This document shows positions 52,320 through 61,987 of a stretch of DNA of 64,000 nt, one piece after another. The translations under genes were made by a program, and so were the position numbers. The stretch spans positions 124,001 to 188,000 of the forward strand of contig NZ_LMAS01000004.1 in the NCBI RefSeq assembly GCF_001509555.1. The letters are read 5' to 3'. The stretch's first letter is position 1, and each line of letters begins with the position of its first letter. The DNA comes from Bacillus sp. FJAT-29937 (GTDB lineage: Bacteria; Bacillota; Bacilli; Bacillales; Cytobacillaceae). Under the pieces are notes generated by a model. The model was not told the DNA's origin. It searched no databases and was given only the letters and a program-made list of their open reading frames with translations.

Positions 52320-52800
52320 ACGGACCCCCTCCCCTCTTTATTACAACAAGCATATAGATCTCTTTTCTTTAACTCTATGCTTGAATCCATGTGTGTATGT
52401 AAATGGAAAAGATGATTGGTCCATACTAATTGAATAAAGCTATCATTATTTATGCGCTTGAAAAGCAATTTCAAATCTTAAAAGTAGTCTAGATCTTAAG
52501 AATGAGCATAAATAAAAAAAATTTTCAAAAAATCCTTCTTTATTTAATTAAAAAGAAGGATTTTTTCATTTTAAGCCGAAAATAAATATATTACTAAAGT
52601 GTCATTGCCAAAACTTCATTTTTTTTGTTTGTTCTTCGTTTCGAAAAATCTATTTCTGAAATCATAAGTTATTTTACAAAATTTGAAGAAAAATAGCTTT
52701 AACTCATAATTTCTAAAAATTTAGTAAATTTTTTCTTTATTAATTTTTACTTTATTGGCATAATGAATATAGAGAACTAGAAAAGTAGGTGAATAGTTTT
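52320..52800. other. AT-rich intergenic region upstream of scoC
   Basis: No coding gene seen. It contains an inverted repeat CAAGCATA/TATGCTTG (52347-52354, 52376-52383) and an isolated terminator-like hairpin (AAAATCCTTCTT with its complement and TTTTTT, about 52529-52567) that does not follow a recognisable gene. Two CodY-box-like stretches (AATTTTCAAAAAATC at 52520, two mismatches; AATTTGAAGAAAAAT near 52680, three mismatches) lie before scoC, which is a CodY target in B. subtilis. Confidence 0.4.
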
Positions 52801-53376
52801 ATGACAGATAAAATGTATACAATGAAGGAAGCGATGATTTTTAGTCAAAGAGTTGCTCAACTTAGCAAAGCTTTATGGAAATCCATCGAAAAAGATTGGC
52901 AGCAATGGATTAAACCCTTTGATCTAAACATTAACGAACATCATATTTTATGGATTGCCTATCACTTAAAAGGGGCATCTATTTCGGATGTGGCTAAGTT
53001 TGGGGTCATGCACGTATCAACAGCGTTTAACTTCTCAAAGAAACTTGAGGAGCGCGGCTTTCTGAAATTCTCCAAAAAGGAAAGTGACAAAAGAAACACG
53101 TATATTCAGATTACTGCTGAAGGCGAAAATGTTTTATTGCAATTAATGGAGACTTACGATCCCGAACAATATGCAGTATTTTCAGGAGCAAGTCCATTAA
53201 GAGAACTTTACGGGAAATTTCCAGAAATTATTGAAATTATGGCCATCGTGAGAAATATATATGGCGATGACTTTATGGAGATTTTTGAAAAATCATTTAA
53301 TAATATTGAAAATGATTTCGTAGAGGAAGAAGGAAAGCTGCAAAAAAAAGAAAGCTCTCTTCAGGAATCTGTTTAA
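52801..53376 (+). CDS. hpr: Transition-state regulator ScoC/Hpr (MarR family)
   Basis: Encodes 191 residues from ATG 52801; GTAGGTGA precedes it and an in-frame GTG four codons up is weaker. The winged helix-turn-helix ([51 protein letters not shown]) is at about 47-100. B. subtilis Hpr (203 residues) represses protease and sporulation genes in exponential growth. Location next to yhaI matches. Confidence 0.94.
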   Translation: MTDKMYTMKEAMIFSQRVAQLSKALWKSIEKDWQQWIKPFDLNINEHHILWIAYHLKGASISDVAKFGVMHVSTAFNFSKKLEERGFLKFSKKESDKRNTYIQITAEGENVLLQLMETYDPEQYAVFSGASPLRELYGKFPEIIEIMAIVRNIYGDDFMEIFEKSFNNIENDFVEEEGKLQKKESSLQESV

Positions 53377-53379
53377 ACT

Positions 53380-53715
53380 TTAAAGATATTTCACAAATTC
53401 GTTCATAAGAGGAATAAATAAACCTTGTTTTAAACATGCTTGCACTGCTTCCTTCGGTTCAAGATTCTTATGTAAACTATATTTAAATTTATTGTAAAGC
53501 GGATGAAAGTAGACAAACCCTTCCGCTTTTTGTTCTTCTAATTCTATGCTCAAATCTTCACATATTCTATAGAAATCTTCTACTTCCCTTTCAGCTAATG
53601 ACTTTTCAACAATTAATTTAAAAAAATCCAAATTTCTATCTTCGATCACCTTAAGCAAAAGCTTTTGCTGATATTCTAACTTGTTCAGTCTTTTCATTAC
53701 TTCAATTATATCCAT
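53380..53715 (-). CDS. yhaI: YhaI family protein (DUF1878)
   Basis: Encodes 111 residues (B. subtilis YhaI 113). A soluble helical protein: an N-terminal coiled coil (MKRLNKLEYQQKLLLKVIED), then EREVEDFYRICEDLSIELEEQK and HPLYNKFKYSLHKNLEPKEAV. Convergent with scoC, only four bases apart with no terminator between. Function unknown. Confidence 0.88.
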   Translation of the reverse strand: MDIIEVMKRLNKLEYQQKLLLKVIEDRNLDFFKLIVEKSLAEREVEDFYRICEDLSIELEEQKAEGFVYFHPLYNKFKYSLHKNLEPKEAVQACLKQGLFIPLMNEFVKYL

Positions 53716-53821
53716 TATTTACCTTTTCCTCCTGACCATTTTAGACCGTATTATTTTTTATTGTGAACGGAATCGCTTCCAATCATATCAGCTATTATTC
53801 AAATATAAACTATACCACATT

Positions 53822-53829
53822 TTCGACAA
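53822..53829 (-). promoter_or_regulatory. Candidate Spo0A box between yhaI and yhaJ
   Basis: TTCGACAA is a perfect reverse-oriented 0A box within TTTTCGACAAAA, about 107 bases before the yhaI start and 164 before yhaJ. Confidence 0.4.
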
Positions 53830-53992
53830 AATCCATGTTTTTTTCCTATTGATTTTTTTAGCCATTCAGCGTAAAGTATCTTAGTAAGTTTGAAGAAAAG
53901 GATTCTAAAAGAATTGCATAAAGGGAAAACTTTCACCTTAAATTTCATTCATTCTTCTCGAACTTTATTTCTCCTTCTGGAGGTATGATACT

Positions 53993-54541
53993 ATGAATTC
54001 CTGGAAGACGATTAACTTTTCAAGACAGTATGGCTCTCAAAGACTTTTCATTTTGTCTTCCTTAACGATGTTGCTGACATTTATTTTCGTCTATGTGCCT
54101 GCGCAATTTCTATTTAATGCACATTCATTCTATGACAATTATTTTTACTTATTTCTTCTTGGGCTTTGGCTTATATATCCACTTCATAAGCTTTTTCATT
54201 ATTTGCCATTAGCTCATCATGGAAATAAAGTAAAAAAGGAATTATCAATAAAATATGGGATTTTACCTGTCATTCAAATAAAGGTTTTTGAACCAATTTC
54301 AAAATGGCAATTTATTTTTGCCCTTTTTGCACCATTTATTATTATTAATAGTATTTTGATTTTTGCTTGTTATATATACCCACATTATTTACATTATATT
54401 ACCATCATACTGGCTTTTCATGCCGGCTTATGTCTGCCTGATTTTATTTGTGCAAAGAATGTGCTTTTCGCACCAAATTGTTCATATATTGAAGAGAACG
54501 ATGATGGAATTGAAATATTGCTCCACAAAAATGATGAATAG
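53993..54541 (+). CDS. DUF3267 membrane protein (YhaJ-like)
   Basis: Encodes 182 residues with four membrane segments (about 18-38, 48-64, 105-130, 135-155), after CTGGAGG. The family is a putative zincin peptidase with an HExxH motif, but here the site reads His65-Lys66-Leu-Phe-His69, so the catalytic Glu is replaced by Lys. That makes peptidase activity doubtful. Position between yhaI and prsA matches yhaJ. Confidence 0.78.
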   Translation: MNSWKTINFSRQYGSQRLFILSSLTMLLTFIFVYVPAQFLFNAHSFYDNYFYLFLLGLWLIYPLHKLFHYLPLAHHGNKVKKELSIKYGILPVIQIKVFEPISKWQFIFALFAPFIIINSILIFACYIYPHYLHYITIILAFHAGLCLPDFICAKNVLFAPNCSYIEENDDGIEILLHKNDE

Positions 54542-54547
54542 AAGAAA

Positions 54548-54576
54548 AAAGGTATCCGATATTGGATGCCTTTTTC
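54548..54576 (+). terminator. Terminator after yhaJ-like gene
   Basis: Stem AAAGGTATCC/GGATGCCTTT (54548-54557, 54564-54573) followed by TT, with one mismatch. Confidence 0.8.
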
Positions 54577-54743
54577 ATGAATTTGATATAACAAATTTTC
54601 ACCAGTCTTAAAGACTATCTTTTTTTCGTAAATTTTGTTATTGTAAATATCATACAACTGGATTTAGGCTGTCTGAAATGCTATTTACGCGAATAGCCCA
54701 GACCCTACCTTTTTCTTCATAAATGCAAAGGAGGGAATCTTCG

Positions 54744-54926
54744 GTGATCTCCATATTTTTTATTATTTTTGCCGTCTTTATCCTATATAATATTAACAGA
54801 ATGACCAATTCTCTTTGCCTTCAAAAGGAAATCCCTGAGGAGCGGCAGCCTACTGTATTTAGAACGATTAATATTTTAATAACCATTCTTCTTATATCGT
54901 CATTTGTAGAAATTCTTTATGCTTAA
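54744..54926 (+). CDS. Small two-membrane-segment protein
   Basis: Encodes 60 residues from a GTG at 54744, ten bases after AAAGGAGGG; an in-frame start at 54723 would remove that site. Hydrophobic segments are at 1-16 and 40-56 with a short polar loop (QKEIPEERQP). Unrecognised; placed in the position of the small yhaK gene in B. subtilis but not identified with it. Confidence 0.65.
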   Translation: MISIFFIIFAVFILYNINRMTNSLCLQKEIPEERQPTVFRTINILITILLISSFVEILYA

Positions 54927-54935
54927 ATGACGCAG

Positions 54936-54970
54936 AAAAAGCGGCGGGGCTTTATTTCCCGCCGCTTTTT
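54936..54970. terminator. Bidirectional terminator
   Basis: Perfect 13-base stem AAAAAGCGGCGGG/CCCGCCGCTTTTT (54936-54948, 54958-54970), serving the small gene on + and the YjcZ-type gene on -. Confidence 0.93.
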
Positions 54971-54982
54971 CATTTAGTTATC

Positions 54983-55066
54983 TTACAGCCAAGAAGCGCC
55001 AACAATTATTAATAAGATGAAAAGCACCACTATCAGTGCAAATCCACCACCAAAACCAGCACCCAT
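54983..55066 (-). CDS. YjcZ family sporulation protein
   Basis: A 27-residue gene on the minus strand with AAAGGAGGGTG before the ATG. The product MGAGFGGGFALIVVLFILLI plus a short end is the Gly-rich, single-membrane-segment type of YjcZ proteins, found in spore-formers and usually expressed in late sporulation. It is divergent from prsA. Function unknown. Confidence 0.85.
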   Translation of the reverse strand: MGAGFGGGFALIVVLFILLIIVGASWL

Positions 55067-55369
55067 GAGACACCCTCCTTTCATGTTGCTAAATTATACT
55101 ATTCAACGAATACCTTATTCGAATAGGCACTTATCATCATTATCCGAAAAAATATTGGGTTAGGCCTTTAACGCTATGATAAAAGTGTCTTTGTAGTATA
55201 TGACCCCACTTATATTAAGAATAGACAACTACCTAAAACAGAAGAGAAAATCTAAATGACATTTTTTAAAAATCTTAATAGGTTATTGTTTTTGTTCTCT
55301 AATTCATTTGTGGTATAGTAGGTTTTATGAAATTGGTTATTGAAATAAATTTTCCTAGGAGTGTTCAAC
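55067..55369. other. Promoter region of prsA
   Basis: A 303-bp gap without genes. TTGTTC (55292-55297) and TATAGT (55314-55319) are 16 bases apart, with a TG dinucleotide at the extended -10 position; transcription would start about 40 bases before prsA. Confidence 0.6.
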
Positions 55370-56242
55370 ATGAAGAAATGGATTGTATCCCTCACATTAA
55401 CAGCTGGTGTCTTAGGCTTAACTGCTTGCAGTGGCAATAATAATGCGAATGGTTCAGATGTGGTAGTGCAAACAAAGGCTGGAGACATTACAAAGGACGA
55501 GCTTTATGATGCGATGAAAGAAAAAACTGGCGAGGCAGTTCTTCGCGAGCTTGTCTATGAAAAGGTTCTATCGAAGAATTACAAAGTATCTGATGAGGAA
55601 ATAAATGAGAAAATTGGCGAGTTTAAAGAACAGCTTGGCCCCAATTTCGAAATGGCCCTTATGCAATATGGCTTTAAAGATGAAGACGAGCTGAAGGAAA
55701 CATTTAGAACTGGCTTAATGCAGGAAAAGGCAGCTATTAAAGACGTAAAGGTGACTGAAAAGGAAGTAAAGGAATACTACGATAATTACAAGCCGCAAAT
55801 TAATGCTAGACATATTCTTGTCGAAGATGAAAAAACAGCTAATGAAGTAAAGAAGAAGCTTGATGAAGGGGCTAAGTTTGAGGATCTAGCGAAGGAATAT
55901 TCAACAGATCCTGGCTCAGCAGCAAATGGCGGAGATCTTGGCTGGTTTGGTCCGGGAAGAATGGTTCCTGAATTTGAAAATGCAGCTTATGCATTAAAGG
56001 TTGATGAAATTAGTGCGCCTGTACAAACCCAGCATGGATTCCATATTATCCAAGTAACAGAGAAAAAAGAGAAGAAATCCTTTGATGAAATGAAAGATCA
56101 AATGGAATATGAATTAAAGGTTTCAAAGCTTGATGCGGATAAAATTCAGAAGGCAATGGAACGTGAATTAAAGGATGCAAATGTAAAAATTAATGACAAA
56201 GATTTAAAGAGTATTTTGGAAACACCAGAAGCTGCTCAATAA
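55370..56242 (+). CDS. prsA: Foldase lipoprotein PrsA
   Basis: Encodes 290 residues from ATG 55370, after AGGAGTG; the frame opens three codons earlier at a GTG. Lipobox LTACSG places the lipidated Cys at about 20. A parvulin PPIase domain (about 130-220) contains [36 protein letters not shown] and [12 protein letters not shown]; flanking N- and C-terminal segments are helical chaperone parts. It folds exported proteins at the membrane-wall interface. Confidence 0.95.
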   Translation: MKKWIVSLTLTAGVLGLTACSGNNNANGSDVVVQTKAGDITKDELYDAMKEKTGEAVLRELVYEKVLSKNYKVSDEEINEKIGEFKEQLGPNFEMALMQYGFKDEDELKETFRTGLMQEKAAIKDVKVTEKEVKEYYDNYKPQINARHILVEDEKTANEVKKKLDEGAKFEDLAKEYSTDPGSAANGGDLGWFGPGRMVPEFENAAYALKVDEISAPVQTQHGFHIIQVTEKKEKKSFDEMKDQMEYELKVSKLDADKIQKAMERELKDANVKINDKDLKSILETPEAAQ

Positions 56243-56250
56243 TAATCTTA

Positions 56251-56290
56251 AAACCCCGGACTGCTTATTTATAAGTTGTCCGGGGTTAAT
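56251..56290 (+). terminator. Terminator after prsA
   Basis: Ten-base perfect stem AACCCCGGAC/GTCCGGGGTT followed by AATTTTTT. Confidence 0.9.
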
Positions 56291-56304
56291 TTTTTCGAGG
56301 TTCT

Positions 56305-56493
56305 TCATCCTAGTGACTGCTGTTTCGTCCTTCTTGCCTCCCTTTCCTTTTCAATTCTTTCGATGTAAACTCTGCCTTCAAGCTCAATGCTTTCATTTTC
56401 TACTTTTCGTTCTTCCCTTCCTGCCTTAATCGCCATATAGGCACTAAGAAGAATTCCAATAGCGATAAAGTAAACCCAAAATGGTATAATCAT
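56305..56493 (-). CDS. yhaL: Sporulation protein YhaL
   Basis: Encodes 62 residues from ATG 56493 (a GTG four codons up at 56505 overlaps the ribosome binding site GGAAGGTG). One membrane segment (IIPFWVYFIAIGILLSAYM) is followed by a charged tail (AGREERKVENESIELEGRVYIERIEKEREARR). Size, layout and position between prsA and yhaM match B. subtilis YhaL. Confidence 0.85.
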   Translation of the reverse strand: MIIPFWVYFIAIGILLSAYMAIKAGREERKVENESIELEGRVYIERIEKEREARRTKQQSLG

Positions 56494-56582
56494 AACAATC
56501 ATCACCTTCCTATTTAAATAAATGGTTGTCCACTCTTTTATAGAATATGTATGTTTTTTAAATAGAAATATGAATGAACAGC

Positions 56583-56618
56583 AAAAAAAATCGTCCTGCC
56601 AATTTTGGAGGACGATTT
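56583..56618 (-). terminator. Terminator after yhaM
   Basis: Perfect 10-base stem AAATCGTCCT/AGGACGATTT (56588-56597, 56609-56618) with eight T on the minus strand. Confidence 0.9.
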
Positions 56619-56621
56619 CTT

Positions 56622-57566
56622 TTATTTATGGAATGCAGGTTTATAAAATGATCGATTATCAAGTGCGAAGACTCTTTCAGTAAATTCACCTGGTTTCACC
56701 CGTTCAAGTGCACGGTCAAGCATGTTCATTTTCGCATCTAGATTATCAATATAGTGAAGAATTTCAGCCTCTTTAATGAGCGGAGGTTTTGGGCTTCCCC
56801 ATTCCGCCTTTCCGTGATGGGAAAGGACCAAGTGCTGCAGTATTAAAACTTCTTCTCCTGTAATGGATAGCTCTTCGGCTGCTTTGCCAATTTCGTTGAC
56901 CATGATTGTTATGTGGCCAAGTAAATTTCCTTCTAACGTGTAAACAGTTGAAATTGGGCCTGATAGCTCAATGACCTTTCCTAAGTCATGGAGAATAATT
57001 CCCGAGTATAATAGGTCTTTATCAAGACTTGGATAAAGTCCCGCTATCGCCTTTGCTAAATCAAGCATCGAAACGACATGATAAGCTAATCCCGAAACAA
57101 ATTCATGATGATTTTTCGTTGCTGCCGGAAATTCCAAAAACGCCTGCTGATGCTTTTTTAATAAATGGCGCGTAATTCTCTGGAGATTTGGATTTTGCAT
57201 TTCAAAAATGTATTGAGTAATTTTACTCATCATTTCATCCGTACTTAAAGGAGCTGTTTCAAGAAAATCAGCTAGTTTAACAGAATCACTTGAAGAAGCT
57301 GGACGTATTTGTCTAATTCTGAGCTGATTGCGCCCTCGATAGTTTAATATATCACCCGAAACTTTAACAATTGTTTCCGGCATATAAATCTTTTCATCAC
57401 CATCAGACACATCCCAAAGCTTCGCTTCTATTTCTCCGCTCTGATCTTGAAAAATAAGGGTTAAAAACGGCTTTCCATTACTTGCAATTCCTTTTGTTGC
57501 ATTTTTTATCAGTAAAAAAAGTTCGATATGTTCACCAACATCATAATAGACAATCCCTTTTGACAT
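56622..57566 (-). CDS. yhaM: 3'-5' exoribonuclease YhaM
   Basis: Encodes 314 residues. An N-terminal OB fold ([37 protein letters not shown]) is followed by an HD domain with His163 (GLAYHVVSM) and His193-Asp194 ([11 protein letters not shown]). YhaM degrades RNA from the 3' end with a preference for short or nicked ends. It precedes yhaN on the same strand in B. subtilis order; 91 bases and a hairpin separate them here. Confidence 0.95.
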   Translation of the reverse strand: MSKGIVYYDVGEHIELFLLIKNATKGIASNGKPFLTLIFQDQSGEIEAKLWDVSDGDEKIYMPETIVKVSGDILNYRGRNQLRIRQIRPASSSDSVKLADFLETAPLSTDEMMSKITQYIFEMQNPNLQRITRHLLKKHQQAFLEFPAATKNHHEFVSGLAYHVVSMLDLAKAIAGLYPSLDKDLLYSGIILHDLGKVIELSGPISTVYTLEGNLLGHITIMVNEIGKAAEELSITGEEVLILQHLVLSHHGKAEWGSPKPPLIKEAEILHYIDNLDAKMNMLDRALERVKPGEFTERVFALDNRSFYKPAFHK

Positions 57567-57625
57567 AAGTGGTCCAACGCTCCTTTCTATTAAAATAGTA
57601 TATCACAGACAGATAAGAGTCTAAC

Positions 57626-57651
57626 AAAAATCAATGGATAACCCATTGATT
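57626..57651 (-). terminator. Terminator after yhaN
   Basis: Perfect 9-base stem AATCAATGG/CCATTGATT (57629-57637, 57643-57651) followed on the minus strand by TTTTTG. Confidence 0.85.
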
Positions 57652-57657
57652 CCCGTT

Positions 57658-60456
57658 TTAGTTGATTGGCATTCCCATCTCCTTGCCAACTTCAAGAATC
57701 TGCTCATCTAAGAAATGCGTTAATAAATGCTGGTGGCAAGTAAAAAACAGCACCTGGCGCCCGCTTAATTGCTTAAGCAAATGAATGACTTTCTTTGTTC
57801 GTTTTTGGTCAAAATTTACAAAGCTGTCATCAATAATAATAGGAAAAGGGAACTTTCCATAAATGGTAACGGCTAAAGCAAGCCTTAATGACACATAAAC
57901 CTGTTCAGCTGTTGCTTGGCTTAGCTCATTTGCTTCAAATAATTGCTGGTCCTTTCTTTGAATAAAGAATCCGCTTCCCTCTTGTTTCGGAAAAATTTTC
58001 ACATAGCTGCCATCTGTTAAATACTTCATGTATTCCTCTGCTTTTTCCAGCATTCTCGGAAGTCTCTCATTTTTAAAACGTTCAATCGTATGATTTAACA
58101 TATCCTTTGCCAGCGCAAATTTCGCCCATTCACGTGCCCCAATGTCCAATTCCGATTGCTTATGCTTATATAAATGCAGTAATTCAGCATAAGTACCGCC
58201 TTCTTCTAACAATTGAATTTCATATTTTACTTTTGCGATGTCGCTTTGCAATATAGGGATATTTTCTTCATGCATTTTAAGCTTTGTTGTATAGCTATAT
58301 ATTCGTTCATCTAAATCAGCAATTTCCTGAAATGATTCCATTTCCTGCTCATTTAACGCGGCAATTTTTAACTGCCTCTGTAAATGAAGCAATTGTTCCT
58401 CGAGCGTCCGTTTTCTCTCATCGAGTTTTCCAATTTCCCGGAAAGACCTTTCATCTGTTACTAATGCCTGTTGAAATAGCTCTTCTTTTTTCCGATTGAA
58501 ATGATTCCACTCAAGGTGGTATTTCTGTCTATCTTCCTCCAGCTCATTTAACTTTGCCTTTCTTCCTTCATAAACTATATTCTTTTCGATTTCTTCCTTT
58601 AATCGTTTTCTTAACGTATAAGCCATTTCTTGAATACTCGAATGGGGCATGCCTGAAAATTCACTGATTAGATGCTCTAAAGCTTCAACTATCAAATTCA
58701 TTTTTTCCGCAACTGATTGTTGCCTATCAAAAGCCATTTTCTTTTCACGATAAAGCTTTTTGAGCTGTTCAATTAGCTCAAAGGCATCAGATAAATAAGC
58801 AAGAGCAATTTCTCCAGGTAACAAAAGAACTTCTCCAAGTTCGATTATTTCCCTTTCAGCCTTAACCATTTCATTTTCCCAAGTTTCATAATTCATTAAT
58901 ACCCTTTCATATTGGGTATTTCTTTCTGTCCATTGAATTTTGAACTGAGTCAGCTGATCTAAATGATTCCTATCCTTACCAAAGTCATCGTCCGCATTAG
59001 CCGATTTCTTATTAAACAGATAAATTAAAAAAACAATACCAATGGCACCAAGCAAAATGATTGGTAAAATTGATTCGAATATCCCCCAAGCAAGCAAGAC
59101 GGAAAAAAGTATCGAAAATATTATGAATTGAGTCCTTTCTTGAACTCGTTTTCTCCGTATGTTTTCTTCAAAAGCTTTTCTGTTTTTTTCTGACTGAAGC
59201 TGTTTTTCAGCATCCTTAATTTTTTCTTCGATTTCCTCAAGCATCTGCTTTTCATTATTAAATCTTTCATCAAGGTCAAGTTTTTTCAAGTCAAGCCGCC
59301 GATATTTCTCCTGGGTGTTTTTTACTTTTTCTTTCATAAAGACACTTGTATTAATGGAGATTAAATCTTCTTCACCAATGTTTAAATGAAGCTTTTCTCT
59401 TAAATTAAACTCTTCTTCCTTTAGCTGCGCAAACCTGTCTTGCAGCTCCTTTTCTTCCTGTTCAAGCCTTTCATATAAAGACAGGCTTTCCACAGCCATA
59501 GTGACTTCATGCTCCCGGCCTAGCAAATTGAAATCAGGTGTGTTGCTTCTTATTTCCTCCGTTAAAACATCCAGCCGATCGGTAATGCTGGACATTTGCC
59601 CTTCCAAAGGCTTCATCAGTTCTTCCAGTCGCTCTAATTTTGATAGACCATCGATAGGAAATTGAATATCCTCATATTTCTTTAATTCCTCTACAATGGC
59701 CATTTCCTCTAGCTTGAGCGGCTGAATTTGCTTCCATGATTCTAATTTTAGTTTCATCGAATGCAGATGGGCTTGTTCAGCTTGTGTATCTGTCAGTTCT
59801 TTTTCTAAACGTTCTTTTTCACTTTTTAGCTTCCAATAATGCTCATTTTGCTGCTCAGCCTTTTTTAATTCACTGCGAAGATGTTTAAGCTCTCTAAGCT
59901 TTTCATTTAAATACGGTTTTTTGCCATTTGGTTTAAAGCGGCTTTCCATTTCCTTTTGCAGAGAATTTTCAGCACGAACTAGCTGATCGGTTCCTAAGGC
60001 TCCCGCCGAAAATAAGAATTTCCCAAGATCTTCACCTTTCATCTGATGTACATTTTGAATTCCATGTATATTAAATGAAAAAATCGATTGAAATAAAGTT
60101 TTGTCCACACGATGCAGAAGGTCTTTAAGGAGCTCTTCACCTCCTCTTGTTCCATCCTCAAGCATCACATTTACATCCCCTGATGCTTTTCCTTTAACCC
60201 TTTCAATGCTCACGATCCCCTTTTCAGCTATTTCAACTGTCATCCTGCCGCCATATTTTGTGCCCTCTTTTGGTTCATATCTCGGCTCTGATTGAAGCTT
60301 CGTTGGAAATCCAAATAAAATACTATGAATAAATGACATAATCGTTGATTTTCCGGCCTCATTATCTCCAAATAGAACTTGAAACTCATGCAAATTAGTC
60401 ATTTTCAAATCTGTAAACTTCCCAAAACCATAAATATGAATATCTATAATTTTCAT
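57658..60456 (-). CDS. yhaN: SbcC/RecF-like AAA ATPase YhaN
   Basis: Encodes 932 residues. The N-terminal half-ATPase carries GDNEAGKST (30-38). Two long coiled coils (about 180-430 and 560-780) flank a hydrophobic pair of segments (residues 440-475, two membrane spans) and a C-terminal ATPase half with ELSQATAEQVYVSLRLAL (signature) and PIIIDDSFVNFD (Walker B). It probably works with YhaO as a Rad50/SbcC-like DNA repair or processing complex; the membrane spans are an unusual feature of YhaN. Confidence 0.92.
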   Translation of the reverse strand: MKIIDIHIYGFGKFTDLKMTNLHEFQVLFGDNEAGKSTIMSFIHSILFGFPTKLQSEPRYEPKEGTKYGGRMTVEIAEKGIVSIERVKGKASGDVNVMLEDGTRGGEELLKDLLHRVDKTLFQSIFSFNIHGIQNVHQMKGEDLGKFLFSAGALGTDQLVRAENSLQKEMESRFKPNGKKPYLNEKLRELKHLRSELKKAEQQNEHYWKLKSEKERLEKELTDTQAEQAHLHSMKLKLESWKQIQPLKLEEMAIVEELKKYEDIQFPIDGLSKLERLEELMKPLEGQMSSITDRLDVLTEEIRSNTPDFNLLGREHEVTMAVESLSLYERLEQEEKELQDRFAQLKEEEFNLREKLHLNIGEEDLISINTSVFMKEKVKNTQEKYRRLDLKKLDLDERFNNEKQMLEEIEEKIKDAEKQLQSEKNRKAFEENIRRKRVQERTQFIIFSILFSVLLAWGIFESILPIILLGAIGIVFLIYLFNKKSANADDDFGKDRNHLDQLTQFKIQWTERNTQYERVLMNYETWENEMVKAEREIIELGEVLLLPGEIALAYLSDAFELIEQLKKLYREKKMAFDRQQSVAEKMNLIVEALEHLISEFSGMPHSSIQEMAYTLRKRLKEEIEKNIVYEGRKAKLNELEEDRQKYHLEWNHFNRKKEELFQQALVTDERSFREIGKLDERKRTLEEQLLHLQRQLKIAALNEQEMESFQEIADLDERIYSYTTKLKMHEENIPILQSDIAKVKYEIQLLEEGGTYAELLHLYKHKQSELDIGAREWAKFALAKDMLNHTIERFKNERLPRMLEKAEEYMKYLTDGSYVKIFPKQEGSGFFIQRKDQQLFEANELSQATAEQVYVSLRLALAVTIYGKFPFPIIIDDSFVNFDQKRTKKVIHLLKQLSGRQVLFFTCHQHLLTHFLDEQILEVGKEMGMPIN

Positions 60457-60467
60457 CTAATCACCTC

Positions 60468-61688
60468 CTATTGCTTATACAGCATATTTACCAATAGCTT
60501 CTCAGCTTCTTTTGCAATCTCACTTTTCTCCTCATCTGTTATCTCTTGTAGAAGCCTTCTTGCATCTGGGTGATTAAATAAAGTAGAGATACTGCTATTT
60601 ATGAAGTCATATTGGTCTGCTGTCATAAAAAGCTCCGCGTAAAATTCCGATTCCTTTGCCAAATGCTCACGATCCCATTCGGTTTTTTCATTGATTGTTA
60701 AGCTGGAAATCCAAACAAACGCTTCTTCTTCCCATTCCTCTTCCTGCAAAGCATCTAATAAGTCCCCATTCGTTATACTCTTCCTATCTTGTTCTGGCAG
60801 ATTAACATGATCTAGGTTCAACGATACAATGACTCCTTTATTTTCCAACCTAATTTCCTGCATCATATCTTTGCAAATATCATATATGTGTTGAAATGAT
60901 GAGGCTTTGGAGACATCTGCACTCATTTCCTTCCAACGGACTGCTGAGGTTTCGATAAATTGCAGCTCTGCAGCATTCTCTGTCAATTGAACTAAGTAAC
61001 AGCCCTTACTCCCTGTCTCCTTTCGATTCCTTCCTTGGATATTTCCTGAGTAAATAACTGGAGGATTGGTATGCAAGGTTTGGCGTTTATGTATATGGCC
61101 AAGAGCCCAATAATCAAAGTCCTTATCAAGTAAATCCTTGATCGAAAAAGGGGCATATTTATCGTGTTCATTATTCCCTTCTAAATGACCATGAAGGATC
61201 CCAATATGAAAGTCCGCTCCAAGTTTCTTTTTATAGTGATTAATCATCTTATCGTACACATGCCTTCTAGGATAACTAAACCCATAAAGATGGACAGACA
61301 CATTTTCATTCTTAACAAATCTTACTCCCTCTATCTCATGAGAGAATATGTGGACATTTTTCGGCATTTCCAGATGTGTCCAATTCCCTTCCATATGGTC
61401 ATGATTTCCGTGAACAACATACACGGAAATATTTTTTTCCTCCAGCCGCTCCATTTCTTTACGAAATCTAATCTGGGCACGAATACTGCGATTTTCTCCA
61501 TCAAATAAATCACCTGCAATAATGACAAAATCCACTTGATGGATTAGGGCATTGTCTACAATTGTCTTTAATGCCTCAAAGGTGCTGTCTTGCAGTCTGC
61601 TAAAAATTTCTTTAGGCAAGTTCATTAACCCGACCATTGGGCTATCTAAATGCAAATCTGCAGCATGAATAAAGGTCACTTTTTTCAT
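60468..61688 (-). CDS. yhaO: DNA repair exonuclease YhaO (SbcD/Mre11-like)
   Basis: Encodes 406 residues. Metallophosphoesterase ligands are visible in HAADLHLDSP, GDLFDGENRS, VHGNHDHMEG, GILHGHLEG and ALGHIHKRQ. The C-terminal capping region is helical. It is Mre11-like, forms a pair with YhaN (12-base gap) and heads the yhaONM unit. Confidence 0.93.
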   Translation of the reverse strand: MKKVTFIHAADLHLDSPMVGLMNLPKEIFSRLQDSTFEALKTIVDNALIHQVDFVIIAGDLFDGENRSIRAQIRFRKEMERLEEKNISVYVVHGNHDHMEGNWTHLEMPKNVHIFSHEIEGVRFVKNENVSVHLYGFSYPRRHVYDKMINHYKKKLGADFHIGILHGHLEGNNEHDKYAPFSIKDLLDKDFDYWALGHIHKRQTLHTNPPVIYSGNIQGRNRKETGSKGCYLVQLTENAAELQFIETSAVRWKEMSADVSKASSFQHIYDICKDMMQEIRLENKGVIVSLNLDHVNLPEQDRKSITNGDLLDALQEEEWEEEAFVWISSLTINEKTEWDREHLAKESEFYAELFMTADQYDFINSSISTLFNHPDARRLLQEITDEEKSEIAKEAEKLLVNMLYKQ

Positions 61689-61987
61689 GTGAAAACCTCT
61701 CGATCTTTTTCCCCTAATTTTACCCTATTCTAAATGCGAATGCACGTTCTTACAGACAAAACATTTAAGATAAGATCATAAACTATTCTTTTATCGATTT
61801 CTACGCTATTAACTAGATTTTCATGCTTAGACTCCTACCCTTTGTAGGCATCTTGCTTATATGGACAAAGATACTTTTTGACTAAAATGGATGTTTGTCC
61901 ATTTCCTGCTTCATTAGGATGAATATAAATATTGTACATAGGACACGCAGGATAGATGTCCTTATCTAGTATAAGGAGAGAAATAAC
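61689..61987. other. Intergenic region yhaO to ArsB-like gene
   Basis: A 299-bp region with divergent promoters and no gene. Inverted repeats GGACA/TGTCC (61939-61960) and CCTAC/GTAGG (61835-61849) are seen; nothing else stands out. AAGGAGAG precedes the ArsB-like start. Confidence 0.4.
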
